Origin: Nostoc sp. TH1S01
GTDB taxonomy: Bacteria > Cyanobacteriota > Cyanobacteriia > Cyanobacteriales > Nostocaceae
Length of the DNA stretch: 64,000 bases
Assembly (NCBI GenBank): GCA_018993265.1
Contig: JAGKSW010000018.1
Coordinates: forward strand, 206,411 to 270,410
Direction: 5' to 3'
The notes beneath the pieces are model-generated. The model did not search any database. It was not told the DNA's origin and worked only from the letters and a program-made list of their open reading frames with translations. How positions within the stretch are numbered: the stretch's first letter is position 1; each line of letters opens with the position of its first letter. Shown one piece after another: positions 27,601 to 35,907 of this stretch. The position numbers and the translations under genes were made by a program.

Positions 27601-28607
27601 TTATGGATTATTAATTGCATCTAACCAAACTTGCACATCAGGCAAAGCTGTAAAATCTAGCAATGCTTCGCTGAAATCTTCGAGAACAGGTAAAGGTAAA
27701 CTGGAAATGTGCGATCGTATTTCTTCCGGTATTGCTCCAAACCGCTTAGTTAATAGTCTAATCACAAGATTAACCGCTTCTTGCTGTCGTCCCTGTTCTA
27801 GTCCTTGTTCTAGTCCTTCTTCACGTCCTTGTTCTAGTCCTTGTTCCCGTCCCTCTTCCCGTCCCTCTTCCTTAATTTCTCTGTAAACTCTGGTTTCCTT
27901 CAACGTAATTCCTAGCATCGATTCAACCTCTTGTCGGCTTAATTGTTCAAACTTGTACACCATTATTGTTGTTATTAACTCTATTATGGCGCGGCGTGCT
28001 GTTTCAGGTTGTTCCACCGCAGAACGCTCAATTAAATACCTGGCTTCCTGTGGTGCTTGCGCTTCATCTACTGTAGTTAACACCATCAACGCTACCCATA
28101 CAGGTAATTGGCGGATATCTCCTAATTCGTCCAAATACACGCGATGTACTTGGTTGCTGTTCAACAAGGCGCGATAAGGATAAATATCAGCTTGTTCAAT
28201 ACTACGCGATGGGTAAATTATCACTGCTTGCCAGTCGCTATATCTAGCTCGGTTGCGGTAAAAGTATAACAATGATTCTGCAAATACTCTTTCATAAAGC
28301 TGTTCATCCTTCTGAAACTGCACTTCACAGAAATAAACAACCCCAGTAAGCTAATCGTCATTCATTTTTCCAGACTGATTCGCTTGTAGTAAGGGCTTCA
28401 GCCCTGGCTTTATGCAACTTAAATGCTGATTAGCTTACCTGCATTTTCTGGTGGGAGAAATACACCATCGATTTCAAATTTAGGTTCTTTAACAGCTACA
28501 GAATCAAATCGATAAGCCTCGGCATTGGCTACAGGATTTTGTAATAGTTCAAATAGTAAACTGGGGAATTGCTGAAATAATTTATAAAATATCGAGTCTC
28601 GGCGCAT
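27601..28607 (-). pseudogene. Rpn-family recombination nuclease (DUF2887/DUF4351) split by a 93-bp element
   Basis: The two parts are one gene. The N-terminal 57 residues (MRRDSIFYKLFQQFPSLLFE ... VFLPPENA, abbreviated) start at 28607. The remainder resumes at GVVYFCEVQFQKDEQLYE on the other side of an insertion at 28346-28438 and continues to 27601. Translation from the true start runs into a TAA inside the insert. The intact family is a PD-(D/E)XK nuclease-like protein with a C-terminal charged coiled coil (EEGREEGREQGLEQGREEG) and a DUF4351 tail, common in many copies in cyanobacteria and related to transposase-like recombination-promoting nucleases. The downstream part could still be expressed from an internal ATG at 28323, but would lack the catalytic N-terminus. 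Confidence 0.85.
28346..28438. mobile_element. 93-bp inverted-repeat insertion (MITE) in the Rpn gene
   Basis: The termini are GTAAGCTAATC (28346) and the exact inverse GATTAGCTTAC (ending 28438); the similarity extends imperfectly for another dozen bases. The centre has an AGGGCTTCAGCCCTGG hairpin. Removing it restores continuous family sequence (PPENA to GVVYF). A clear target duplication is not visible. Confidence 0.8.
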
Positions 28608-28619
28608 TCAAGTTAAATA

Positions 28620-29327
28620 ATGACTAATAGTGATTTTATCGGACTAGCAGCCTCTTACATCTACGCTGTCAGCTTATTAGCTCTTGGTGAAGGGCTGCGG
28701 AGGCTATTTAGTGTTAAGCCAGATTTAACTCGCAAGTTTATCCATGTTGGTGCGGGAATGTGGGTGTTTGGCGTGCTGCTGCTGTTTAAACATTGGCAAA
28801 TTGGTATTATCCCCTTCGCTACCTTTATTGGGATCAACTATCTGCTTTATCGTTATCGAATTATCGGTGCAATGGATACTGAGGATAGTTCTCCAGGGAC
28901 GGTTTATTTTGCTATTTCGGTGACATTACTTTTTGGGTTATTCTGGCGACCAGATGACCCAGTTGATTATGTCCCTATTGCTGTAGCTGGAATTATGGCT
29001 ATGACTTGGGGAGATGCTTTAGCTGCATTAATTGGGAAAAGTTTTGGACAACACAAATACCAAGTAGGTTCATCTGTGCGTTCTTGGGAAGGTTCACTGG
29101 CGATGTTTTTAGCCAGCACAACAGCAATATTTCTAGTACTGTTGTTTTTACCTGGTTCTTTTCTGAGTCCTTTAGCAGTATCTGTTGGTGTGGGAAAGGC
29201 TTTGTTAACAGCGTTAGTTAGTGCTAGTTTTGCAACTTTAGTTGAAGCTGTATCACCCCACGGTACAGATAACCTCAGTGTGCCACTAGTTACAGTAACT
29301 GTAATGTGGGTATTGATGCAGATTTAA
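28620..29327 (+). CDS. Phytol/polyprenol kinase-like membrane protein (VTE5 type)
   Basis: The 235-residue polytopic membrane protein of the CTP-dependent dolichol/phytol kinase family has about six or seven hydrophobic segments. The conserved signatures are LTRKFIHVGAGMW near residue 36, WGDALAALIGKSFG near 138 and the following RSWEGSLAMFLAS. Plant and Synechocystis relatives phosphorylate phytol released from chlorophyll, feeding tocopherol synthesis, in the membrane. The related VTE6 step (phytyl-phosphate kinase) belongs to a different family. Farnesol kinase remains possible. The ATG at 28620 is 12 bp from the start of the divergent broken Rpn gene, so the MITE-bearing pseudogene shares its promoter region. 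Confidence 0.8.
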   Translation: MTNSDFIGLAASYIYAVSLLALGEGLRRLFSVKPDLTRKFIHVGAGMWVFGVLLLFKHWQIGIIPFATFIGINYLLYRYRIIGAMDTEDSSPGTVYFAISVTLLFGLFWRPDDPVDYVPIAVAGIMAMTWGDALAALIGKSFGQHKYQVGSSVRSWEGSLAMFLASTTAIFLVLLFLPGSFLSPLAVSVGVGKALLTALVSASFATLVEAVSPHGTDNLSVPLVTVTVMWVLMQI

Positions 29328-29426
29328 TTTATCGTTTGTTTTCTGTCAAACGATGGGTGTGTTCTTACTTGACCATTTGTATTTTAAAAGTTGCCACCAC
29401 AAAAATATGATGCGGAGAAAATCACC

Positions 29427-30143
29427 ATGAGTACAAACCAAAAAATTGCAGTTGTTACTGGTGGAAATCGTGGTTTAGGATTTGAAGCCTCTCGTCAACT
29501 GGCAAAACAAGGATATAAAGTAATTCTCACCAGCCGGGATGAAGCTAAAGGTAAAGCCGCAGCACAAAAGTTACAGGCTGAAGGCTTAAATGTAATTTCT
29601 TATCCTTTGGATGTTACCAGTGATGAAAGTAGCCAAAGTTTAGCTGAGTTTATTCGTCAGCAGTGTGGCAAAGTTGATGCACTAGTAAATAATGCTGGTA
29701 TCTACATTGATGCTCAAGCAGGAAGCAACAGCATTCTGAGTACCAAAATTGATACTTTGCAGACAACAATTGATACAAATGTTTTTGGGGTGGTGCGTGT
29801 TACTCAAGCATTAATTCCCTTAATGAAAGAACATAATTATGGGCGAATAGTGAATGTTTCTTCAGGAATGGGACAGTTAACAGATATGGAGGGTGGTTCC
29901 CCAGGATACCGCATTTCTAAAACAGCTTTAAATGCCGTCACCAGAATTTTTGCTAGTGAATTAATTGGCACAAATATATTAGTTAATTCTGTGTGTCCAG
30001 GTTGGGTAAAAACTGATATGGGTGGCGCAAATGCACCACGTACCCCAGAACAGGGAGTCGATACAATCGTATGGCTGGCAACTCTTCCAAATGATGGTGC
30101 TACTGGAGGATTTTTCCGCGATCGCCAACCAATTGCTTGGTAA
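29427..30143 (+). CDS. Short-chain dehydrogenase/reductase
   Basis: A classical SDR of 238 residues. The cofactor loop is VTGGNRGLGFEASR, the structural motif is VNNAGIYID, and catalytic Ser and Tyr-x-x-x-Lys are in VNVSSGMGQL and GYRISKTAL. A C-terminal PGWVKTDMGG loop is typical of carbonyl-reductase-like members. The Arg after TGGN and the SR at the second strand suggest NADPH use. The ATG at 29427 follows GGAG nine bases upstream; an earlier in-frame TTG is not supported. The substrate is not evident. It stands downstream of the phytol kinase gene on the same strand, 99 bp away. Confidence 0.9.
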   Translation: MSTNQKIAVVTGGNRGLGFEASRQLAKQGYKVILTSRDEAKGKAAAQKLQAEGLNVISYPLDVTSDESSQSLAEFIRQQCGKVDALVNNAGIYIDAQAGSNSILSTKIDTLQTTIDTNVFGVVRVTQALIPLMKEHNYGRIVNVSSGMGQLTDMEGGSPGYRISKTALNAVTRIFASELIGTNILVNSVCPGWVKTDMGGANAPRTPEQGVDTIVWLATLPNDGATGGFFRDRQPIAW

Positions 30144-30673
30144 AATTTTGTATTTAGTTATTTATCGATACAGAAAATTAATGATAATTAATTAGGCAAA
30201 CTTTACGAAATTATCCGATTTTCTTGACATGGGGATCGCGGGTCAAAGTTTAGTCGATAAAATAGTCAAATTGTGCGGACTGATACAGTAATTTCAAGAA
30301 GGCTATTATAAGCTTTATAAGCCCTTTACTTTTACCCTTATGGCGGAAATATCCGCTACAAAAGCACCAAAGCATATAGATAATTTCTCCTAAGAAAGTA
30401 AGGTTGATAAACCTCAACCACAATACTTATATAAGACCATAGGAAAATTACTATGCTTTGGTGATTTACTTAAATTTTTGTCAAAAGTTAATAGACATTT
30501 GTTATTATTCGCCTACATCTTTGATAAGCATAGGTTTTGAATAACAAAATAGTAAGAAAAAATTAACATAAATCAACCCCTACAGCCTTACACTCTGATA
30601 CCACCGCACCCTTATATCCAGCCTCTTGAGCGATCGCTCACACTAATTTGCTCCATTCGCCATTACAATCGAG
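30144..30673. other. 530-bp AT-rich spacer before miaE
   Basis: No gene recognised. It contains a GAGCGATCGCTC (HIP1 extended) site near 30628 and short self-complementary AT-rich stretches, but nothing I can name. Confidence 0.4.
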
Positions 30674-31318
30674 TTGCTGGGATACTCAGCAGGATTGCCA
30701 TTTCTTACGTTTCAGCCTGTGCTTACTTCTGGATTACCGACAATTAACGCTCTCAAGCAACCAACCTCTGATGCTTGGGTAGAACAAGCGATCGCAAATT
30801 TAGATATTATTTTGCTTGACCATTCCCACTGCGAACGCAAAGCCGCCGGGGTGGCGTTAAATTTTATGTTTCGCTATCCTTCTAATACCAAAATGGTCAG
30901 GGAATTAACTGCGATCGCTCGTGAAGAATTAGAACACTTTGAACTCGTCAACCAGTGGCTAGAACGCCGTAACATTCCCCTTGCACCTTTATCACCACCT
31001 CCTTATGGCGCAGGTTTAAAAGCCGCTGTCCGTCCCAACGAACCAGACCGTTTTTTAGATTCCTTACTCGTCACTGGCTTAATTGAAGCACGCAGTCACG
31101 AACGATTAGGACTTTTAGCTAAACATTGTCCAGAACCAGAGTTAGCTAAATTTTATAAAAGCTTAATGGCATCAGAAGCAAGACACTTTGGTACATACTG
31201 GGTTTTAGCAGATACTTACTTTGAACGCGAAATCGTTCAGCAAAGACTTGATGAATTAGCAATTGTTGAAAGCGATCTCCTGGTAAACTTGCATCCAGAG
31301 CCAAGAATACACAGTTAG
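30674..31318 (+). CDS. miaE: tRNA 2-methylthio-N6-isopentenyl-adenosine-37 hydroxylase
   Basis: MiaE is a di-iron oxygenase that hydroxylates the isopentenyl group of ms2i6A37 in tRNAs reading U-starting codons. Up to 214 residues, ferritin-like helical bundle. Iron-ligand motifs are visible: HCERKAAGVALNF, AREELEHFELV (ExxH), EARSHERLG and SEARHFGTYW (ExxH). No ATG lies near the expected N-terminus: the frame opens after a stop at 30644-30646 and the only plausible starts are TTG at 30674 or TTG at 30695. Family resemblance is firm from LKQPTSDAWVEQAIANLD onward, so the exact start is unsure. A VOC-family gene follows. Confidence 0.9.
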   Translation: MLGYSAGLPFLTFQPVLTSGLPTINALKQPTSDAWVEQAIANLDIILLDHSHCERKAAGVALNFMFRYPSNTKMVRELTAIAREELEHFELVNQWLERRNIPLAPLSPPPYGAGLKAAVRPNEPDRFLDSLLVTGLIEARSHERLGLLAKHCPEPELAKFYKSLMASEARHFGTYWVLADTYFEREIVQQRLDELAIVESDLLVNLHPEPRIHS

Positions 31319-31443
31319 TCAAGCAAAGTGCTGAGTGCTGAGTGCTGAGTATCAACCAAGTAAATTCAAGGCTTTGAGCAATTAATACTGTCCTAACATC
31401 AGTGACTACGGCTGTATATTCACTAATAGACATTATATTTATC

Positions 31444-31848
31444 ATGCTTCAATTAACACATATCAGGCTGCTAGTAAACAACTACAAAGATTGTTTTTTG
31501 TTCTACCGTGACGTGTTAGGCTTTTGGATTGATTGGGGTGATGAAAATAGCGGCTATGCTGAATTACACACCGGAGATAGCCTTAAATTAGCGTTATTTA
31601 GAAAAGATTTAATGGCTGAAGCAATTCCGAGTGCTTATCTACCTTCAGCTTTAGATTGTCAAAATAAAATGGCCTTGATTTTCGCCGTTGATGACGTTGA
31701 TGAAGTGTATGAAAAACTCAAAGAACGCAACGTCACAGTTGTTACCCAACCTTTAGATCGTCCAGCCTGGGGACTCCGCACCGCTCATTTTCGTGACCCA
31801 GATGGTAATTTAATTGAAATCTTCAGCAATTTAGGGACGGTAAATTAA
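31444..31848 (+). CDS. VOC/glyoxalase-fold protein
   Basis: From the ATG at 31444 (MLQLTHIRLLVNNYKDCFLFY) this is a 134-residue vicinal-oxygen-chelate domain: paired beta-alpha-beta-beta-beta modules, RDVLGFWIDWG in the first and FRDPDGNLIEIFSN closing the second. The metal ligands expected for glyoxalase I (His and Glu) are at least partly present (H in LTHIRLL, E in LIEIF), so it may be a metal-dependent dioxygenase, lyase or resistance-type protein; the exact reaction is unknown. An upstream in-frame ATG at 31402 would add a hydrophobic stretch and is disfavoured. Confidence 0.8.
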   Translation: MLQLTHIRLLVNNYKDCFLFYRDVLGFWIDWGDENSGYAELHTGDSLKLALFRKDLMAEAIPSAYLPSALDCQNKMALIFAVDDVDEVYEKLKERNVTVVTQPLDRPAWGLRTAHFRDPDGNLIEIFSNLGTVN

Positions 31849-31994
31849 GATTGTCATTGGTCATTTGTAATAACCACTTCAAAAATAGACATCTTGCAAA
31901 AGTTTATTTACGTGCTTCTTTTGCGTCTTTGCGTCTTTGCGCGAAACAAAAAATAATTTATGCAAGAAAGTCTCATCTAAAATCCAAAATGGTA

Positions 31995-32353
31995 TTAGCC
32001 GACTGCAAACTCGGTAAATTGTCGTTTAAAAGGAGAATGAAAAGCCAAGACAATATCTTGTTTAGGTACACCTCGGCTAGTCAGTTCATAAGCAATCCCG
32101 CCTTCAGTACCGTCGTGCTGAATCCAGATTTTTTCGTTTTTAATATCTAAGTGTAAAACACAACCATATACACGCCGTTTATTAGACCAACCGACATGCA
32201 CTAGTTGATAGCGATGCCTGCGGCGGGGCAAGGCCCAACGCGCTCTTGATCAAAAATAACCTCAGCATCTACTTCTTCATTACTAGCTTTAATTTCGCTG
32301 TAAGCTTGTAAAAGTTCTTGAATAAGTTGTCGATATTGTTCTACTTTTGTCAT
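31995..32353 (-). pseudogene. xisI: xisI-like gene frameshifted by a 23-bp insertion
   Basis: XisI-like proteins were first met as accessory factors of the fdxN excision element in heterocysts, and are widespread in cyanobacteria beside xisH. The start at 32353 reads MTKVEQYRQLIQELLQAYSE and EVDAEVIFDQER. The family then continues in another frame as HRYQLVHVGWSNKRRVYG and the conserved IQHDGTEGGIAYEL ending at 31995. Between them, 32217-32239 (CCTGCGGCGGGGCAAGGCCC plus AAC on the plus strand) is extra; its removal joins DQER to HRYQ as in intact homologues. With it, translation stops at a TAG. No xisH is adjacent. The gene is therefore recently broken. Confidence 0.82.
32217..32239. repeat. 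23-bp GC-rich insertion, small dispersed repeat type
   Basis: The sequence is much more GC-rich than its surroundings and interrupts the xisI frame precisely. Its size and nature fit the very small dispersed repeats described in Nostoc genomes. No second copy was seen in this window. Confidence 0.55.
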
Positions 32354-32357
32354 ATAC

Positions 32358-32963
32358 TTACCAAGTCGGTTCAAAATTATTTATTGCAATTACTGCTCTC
32401 TCTAAGCTACGAGAATGAGCCTTGGCAAGTTCAACTTGCCAGTATTGATTAACAAATTGAATAAGCTGCCCATTATAATCCTTACCAATTTTTGCAGTAC
32501 TGTTTTTAGCAGGTATAATAGCATCACGTAGATTTCGCTTTCTTGATTTTTTAGTCAACTCAATCAGCAATTGCTTAGGATCAGACACTGAATCTAAATC
32601 ATCAGGAATCAAGTCTACTGAAATAGTAAGAAATTGTGCAAATGCCTGACGATCTGCCAAGAGCCAAGCCTCTACTTCTTTAACCGCTACTCTAAAGATT
32701 AGATTTGGATGTTTTGGTTGAGATAGCCATTTTGTGATTAAGGCTAGTGGACACTCATGTGTGTCTAAGTCTGTTAGTACTAAATAAGGTGAACCGTTAG
32801 CAGCATGATTTATCCCTGGAATAATCTTTTTAAGATAACCAAAACCTCCGCGTTTTAGGCAAGTCCCGATAGAAAATGGGCGTTGAGACTGCCTGATAAT
32901 TTCCCTCAACACCGCCTCACTTAAGTCATCCTCAACTGCTAGATTGATGGGAATATCGGTCAT
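32358..32963 (-). CDS. TOPRIM-like protein (DUF4276 type), partner of the AAA ATPase
   Basis: A 201-residue protein with a TOPRIM pattern: an N-terminal strand with acidic residues (INLAVEDDLSEAVL), the DxD motif in LVLTDLDTHECP, and VAVKEVEAWLLAD, the signature stretch of DUF4276-type proteins. It overlaps the upstream ATPase gene by 4 bp (ATGA), so the two are co-translated. A nucleolytic partner of an OLD-like ATPase is the obvious model. The first acidic motif reads VEDD rather than the usual EGxT, so catalytic competence is unproven. The xisI remnant follows 4 bp downstream. Confidence 0.75.
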   Translation of the reverse strand: MTDIPINLAVEDDLSEAVLREIIRQSQRPFSIGTCLKRGGFGYLKKIIPGINHAANGSPYLVLTDLDTHECPLALITKWLSQPKHPNLIFRVAVKEVEAWLLADRQAFAQFLTISVDLIPDDLDSVSDPKQLLIELTKKSRKRNLRDAIIPAKNSTAKIGKDYNGQLIQFVNQYWQVELAKAHSRSLERAVIAINNFEPTW

Positions 32964-34108
32964 TTAAGTAAGCTCAATTGGTCAATCTGTGCAGGAGTTG
33001 TGTGAGGTAAAGCTGCATCAGCAACAGTAAGTCCCCCTTCAAGCAAGCTGCTAATCTCTTTAATTGAGGCAGCTACTTCAACCTTTGTCCCTTCAGCAGT
33101 CGGTGTCAGCAGTAAAACTTCTTCACCTCCAATACCTGCATCTGATAATAATTCAGCACTGTGGGTACTCAGCATAACTTGCCGTTTTTTCTGTTTTTGT
33201 AAACGATAAATTAAAGCAGGTAATTTAGCAACAATACCAGCATTTAAAGACAATTCTGGTTCTTCAAGTAGAAGAAGAGAGTCACTTTCAAGAAGAGACC
33301 AAAGTAAACCAATTAGACGTAATGTTCCATCAGAAAACTGATCCTCTCTCTGTTTACCAGCTCCTGGTCTCCAATGTTCATAGACAGCTTCCAAGTGAGG
33401 AATACCCATTTCATCTTTAACATCAGTCAATTGCTTTAACTGAGGAACTGCTATTCGCAAAGCATCCTCAATTTTTTTTAAGCGAGATCGTCTAGTTCTT
33501 TCTGGAGTCTTCATGACTCGCTCTAAAAAGTTTCTGCCGAAAGGGTCTCCTTGAATTCCCGGCCCACTAAAAGCTTCAGGATATCTTAACAGTTGAGGTA
33601 CTAAATGAAGGTATAGGGTAGATTCGAGAAACTTAGGAACTTCTCTAAACTCTGCATTTGCATTAATTTGCTCCAAATAAGTTTGAGTTAAACGTAAATT
33701 ATCTTTTTCATCTTCAGAATCTGGACGATTAATTAACTGTTTACCATCTTTCCAAACTCTTTCATACGACAGGATAGGTTCATTCTGTCCTCCTTTTCTT
33801 TGTTTAATTCCGATGCCATATTTCCAAATAGGTGATTGTAGTTCATTTTCTGATAATTGCACTTCTATCTCAACGTCAGGATATCGTCTCGCATATAGAC
33901 ACCTGATTTTGGATAAACCGCCTCGGTCTCTAACTGCCTTCTGTAAGCCACCTCCATCCTTGGACAAATCTCGTAAAAACCTGAGAGCATCTAGTAAATT
34001 TGATTTACCAGAGGCATTTGGGCCAATAAGAAAAACGCGATCTCTTAACCCCACTTCTATTGAGCGAAAGTTTCTCCAGTTCTTCAAACTTATGTGAGAA
34101 ATAATCAT
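32960..34108 (-). CDS. OLD/RecF-like AAA ATPase of a two-gene defence-type pair
   Basis: The 382-residue ABC-class ATPase has Walker A LIGPNASGKSN (residues about 27-37), an inserted helical middle region, signature-like FSDGTLRLIGLLW, Walker B SLLLLEEPELSL and the H-loop MLSTHSAELL. The FKxWRNFRS-type start (LKNWRNFRSIEV) is typical of AAA_15/AAA_21 proteins such as OLD nucleases, AriA of PARIS and retron-associated ATPases. It lacks the C-terminal TOPRIM of OLD; that domain is supplied by the next gene, which overlaps by 4 bp. Such pairs often act in anti-phage defence. That role is inference from architecture and context. Confidence 0.82.
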   Translation of the reverse strand: MIISHISLKNWRNFRSIEVGLRDRVFLIGPNASGKSNLLDALRFLRDLSKDGGGLQKAVRDRGGLSKIRCLYARRYPDVEIEVQLSENELQSPIWKYGIGIKQRKGGQNEPILSYERVWKDGKQLINRPDSEDEKDNLRLTQTYLEQINANAEFREVPKFLESTLYLHLVPQLLRYPEAFSGPGIQGDPFGRNFLERVMKTPERTRRSRLKKIEDALRIAVPQLKQLTDVKDEMGIPHLEAVYEHWRPGAGKQREDQFSDGTLRLIGLLWSLLESDSLLLLEEPELSLNAGIVAKLPALIYRLQKQKKRQVMLSTHSAELLSDAGIGGEEVLLLTPTAEGTKVEVAASIKEISSLLEGGLTVADAALPHTTPAQIDQLSLLK

Positions 34109-34268
34109 TACTTAAAAACAAACGTCTCTTTATATTTCAATGGTATCTTGCCTAAGATTAAATTAGTCTTAGAAAACTTCAATCAACTAGCTTTACTAAA
34201 GTAGTCCATGAAGAGATACCTCTTAAATTGACTTTGTAAATATGAGCTAAATCCATCAATTAAGATAC

Positions 34269-34553
34269 TCAAACATTAGGAATAATAATTTCTGAACTTT
34301 CTTTGCCTACTGTTTGTTCAGCTAACCTCAATTCATAGTTTTTCTGAAGATTTAGCCAAAATTCTCCACCAGTGCCAAAATATTGACCTAATCGCAAAGC
34401 TGTATCAGCTGTTATCCCTCTTTTTCCATTGATGATTTCGGTAATCCGGTTTTTAGGAACATGAAGAACACGCGCTAAATCACTTGCTGTCATACCAAGT
34501 TCTGTGATTTCATCCCCAAGAATTTCTCCTGGATGAATGGGTGGACGTGCCAT
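34269..34553 (-). CDS. higA: HigA-type antitoxin, orphan
   Basis: The 94-residue XRE-family helix-turn-helix protein of the HigA type has the family start (PIHPGEILGDEITELGM), the HTH ASDLARVLHVPKNRITEIINGKRG and the GGEFWLNLQKNYELRLA tail. HigA normally neutralises the HigB mRNA interferase encoded just upstream. Here only about 100 bases separate it from the next gene, and 160 bases lie downstream, so no HigB is present. It may be a solitary regulator or the remains of a toxin-antitoxin module beside the ATPase/TOPRIM pair. Confidence 0.85.
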   Translation of the reverse strand: MARPPIHPGEILGDEITELGMTASDLARVLHVPKNRITEIINGKRGITADTALRLGQYFGTGGEFWLNLQKNYELRLAEQTVGKESSEIIIPNV

Positions 34554-34589
34554 TTATCTCTCCAGATTGGAATGTTTGCATTTATTAGG

Positions 34590-34613
34590 GGTTCCTACCA
34601 AAGAACCCCCAAA
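34590..34613 (-). terminator. Hairpin after the TPR gene
   Basis: GGGGTTC / GAACCCC with an 8-base loop (CTACCAAA on the plus strand) lies about 40 bases after the TPR gene's stop and before higA on the minus strand. AT-rich flanks but only short T runs; a likely transcription stop separating the two genes. Confidence 0.45.
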
Positions 34614-34652
34614 ACATTTATTTTTTACAGTTATCTTAAACCACCCAATTTC

Positions 34653-35531
34653 TTACGGCTTAGGAGTACTTGCAGGTGCAGGTGCAGAAGTTGCAGCAGG
34701 CGCAGGAGTTGGGGAAGCGGTCGCAGCTTTGTTAATTTCGTCTCGGTATTGAGCAGGCGCTAAACTGGCTGCATTATCAAACAAAGGTTTAGCTTCGGTT
34801 GTTTTGCCTTGTTCCTTCAACAGCATGGCTTTAGCCAAGACAGGGCGAAAATCCTTGGGATCTTTCTTAATGGCTTGGTCATAGACATTAATAGCTTGAG
34901 GATAGCGTTTTTGGACTGCATAGACATTGCCTAATAGCACCTGCACAGCAACTACATTCACACTTCCAGGCTGAATGGTATTAGCTTGGGTAGCACTATT
35001 TAAAGTGTCTTGTAATAAACCGATCGCAGCTTCTGGGCGTTGTTGGTCTAATAACAGTGCTACCATGCCTTGTAAAGCTTTCAAATCACCAGGTTTAGTA
35101 TCAAGAATTGTGCGATATGCTTGGGCGGCTCCTTCTTTATCACCAATTTGCTGCTTGGCTTGGGCGAGGAGGACACCATATTCCGATCTGTCGGGATTAA
35201 GTTTAGCTAGTTTTTCTAAAGGAGCAATAACTCCTTGAACATCACCTTGATTGAGGCTTAAAAGTTGTAGCCGCGCTTGTAATAAACCTTTAAGAGCAGT
35301 TTGATTTTCAGGTTCCCGTTGTAAAACTAGTTCATAACCCCGTACTTCGTCTTGCAATTTTGTTTTTTGGTCAGAGGAAGCTAAGTTACCTTTGGGACTT
35401 GCAGTGGTCTGGTTTGTCGGTGTCGGGCTATTGAATGCGCTAATAATAGGAACTATAGATACACCCACAAACATGAGAACTGCTAATGCCAAGATAACTC
35501 TAACTATCCAACGATTACGCGGTTGAGACAC
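34653..35531 (-). CDS. Membrane-anchored TPR protein
   Basis: The 292-residue protein has an N-terminal transmembrane segment (about residues 10-32, VRVILALAVLMFVGVSIVPIIS). A low-complexity linker and five or six tetratricopeptide-like repeats follow (for example AAQAYRTILDTKPGDLKALQG, then AINVYDQAIKKDPKDFRPVL). The tail is Pro/Ala/Thr-rich. TPRs mediate protein-protein contact, so it is probably an envelope scaffold facing the periplasm. No specific partner can be read from the context. Confidence 0.8.
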   Translation of the reverse strand: MSQPRNRWIVRVILALAVLMFVGVSIVPIISAFNSPTPTNQTTASPKGNLASSDQKTKLQDEVRGYELVLQREPENQTALKGLLQARLQLLSLNQGDVQGVIAPLEKLAKLNPDRSEYGVLLAQAKQQIGDKEGAAQAYRTILDTKPGDLKALQGMVALLLDQQRPEAAIGLLQDTLNSATQANTIQPGSVNVVAVQVLLGNVYAVQKRYPQAINVYDQAIKKDPKDFRPVLAKAMLLKEQGKTTEAKPLFDNAASLAPAQYRDEINKAATASPTPAPAATSAPAPASTPKP

Positions 35532-35907
35532 AGTTGTGTAATTCTCCAGAACTCTAATGACATTATGATTGACACAAGTTGGAAAGTAAAAATTTCCAAA
35601 ACTTTGCGGAATACCACCAATTGTCTGTGAATTTTATAACAAATAACTATTTCCGCTGCTAAAGTAAGTGATGACTTTAGGGGGAGCCGTCAGAGTTATA
35701 CCTATGATATGCTTCCGAAACTGGTGTCTAGACGCTAGATTAAACGTTTAAAGTATTAAATGTAAATCTAGCGTTTTTAAAATTGTATTGGGCGTTGTCG
35801 TGTGCCTTGATGGAACACAATATACTTTCATCAGCCGCACAAACGCTCTTTCCAGTTGCTTTAGTAAAATCCCACAATGGGATGTGTCTCCGCCGCAAGG
35901 AGTTTTT
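35532..35907. other. 376-bp divergent promoter region with a large inverted repeat
   Basis: It lies between the starts of the TPR gene and the RGG-rich protein gene. It contains the 10-bp inverted repeat described separately at 35732-35774; an in-frame extension of the downstream gene to 35788 is not supported. Confidence 0.5.
35732..35778 (+). promoter_or_regulatory. Terminator-like hairpin in the leader of the RGG-rich gene
   Basis: ACGCTAGATT (35732-35741) pairs with AATCTAGCGT (35765-35774), which is followed by TTTT; the loop contains a second palindrome (TAAACGTTTA). It lies 130 bases before the ATG at 35908. It could be an attenuator or a protein-binding dyad. Confidence 0.4.

Noticed and set aside
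31995..32231. A complete small gene beginning at MPRRRHRYQ
   Set aside because: The first residues come from the 23-bp insertion; the conserved N-terminus of XisI is upstream in another frame, so this is a pseudogene fragment.
34533..34763. Arg/Cys-rich plus-strand frames at the end of the TPR gene
   Set aside because: Antisense reading of the Pro/Ala/Thr-rich tail of the TPR protein.
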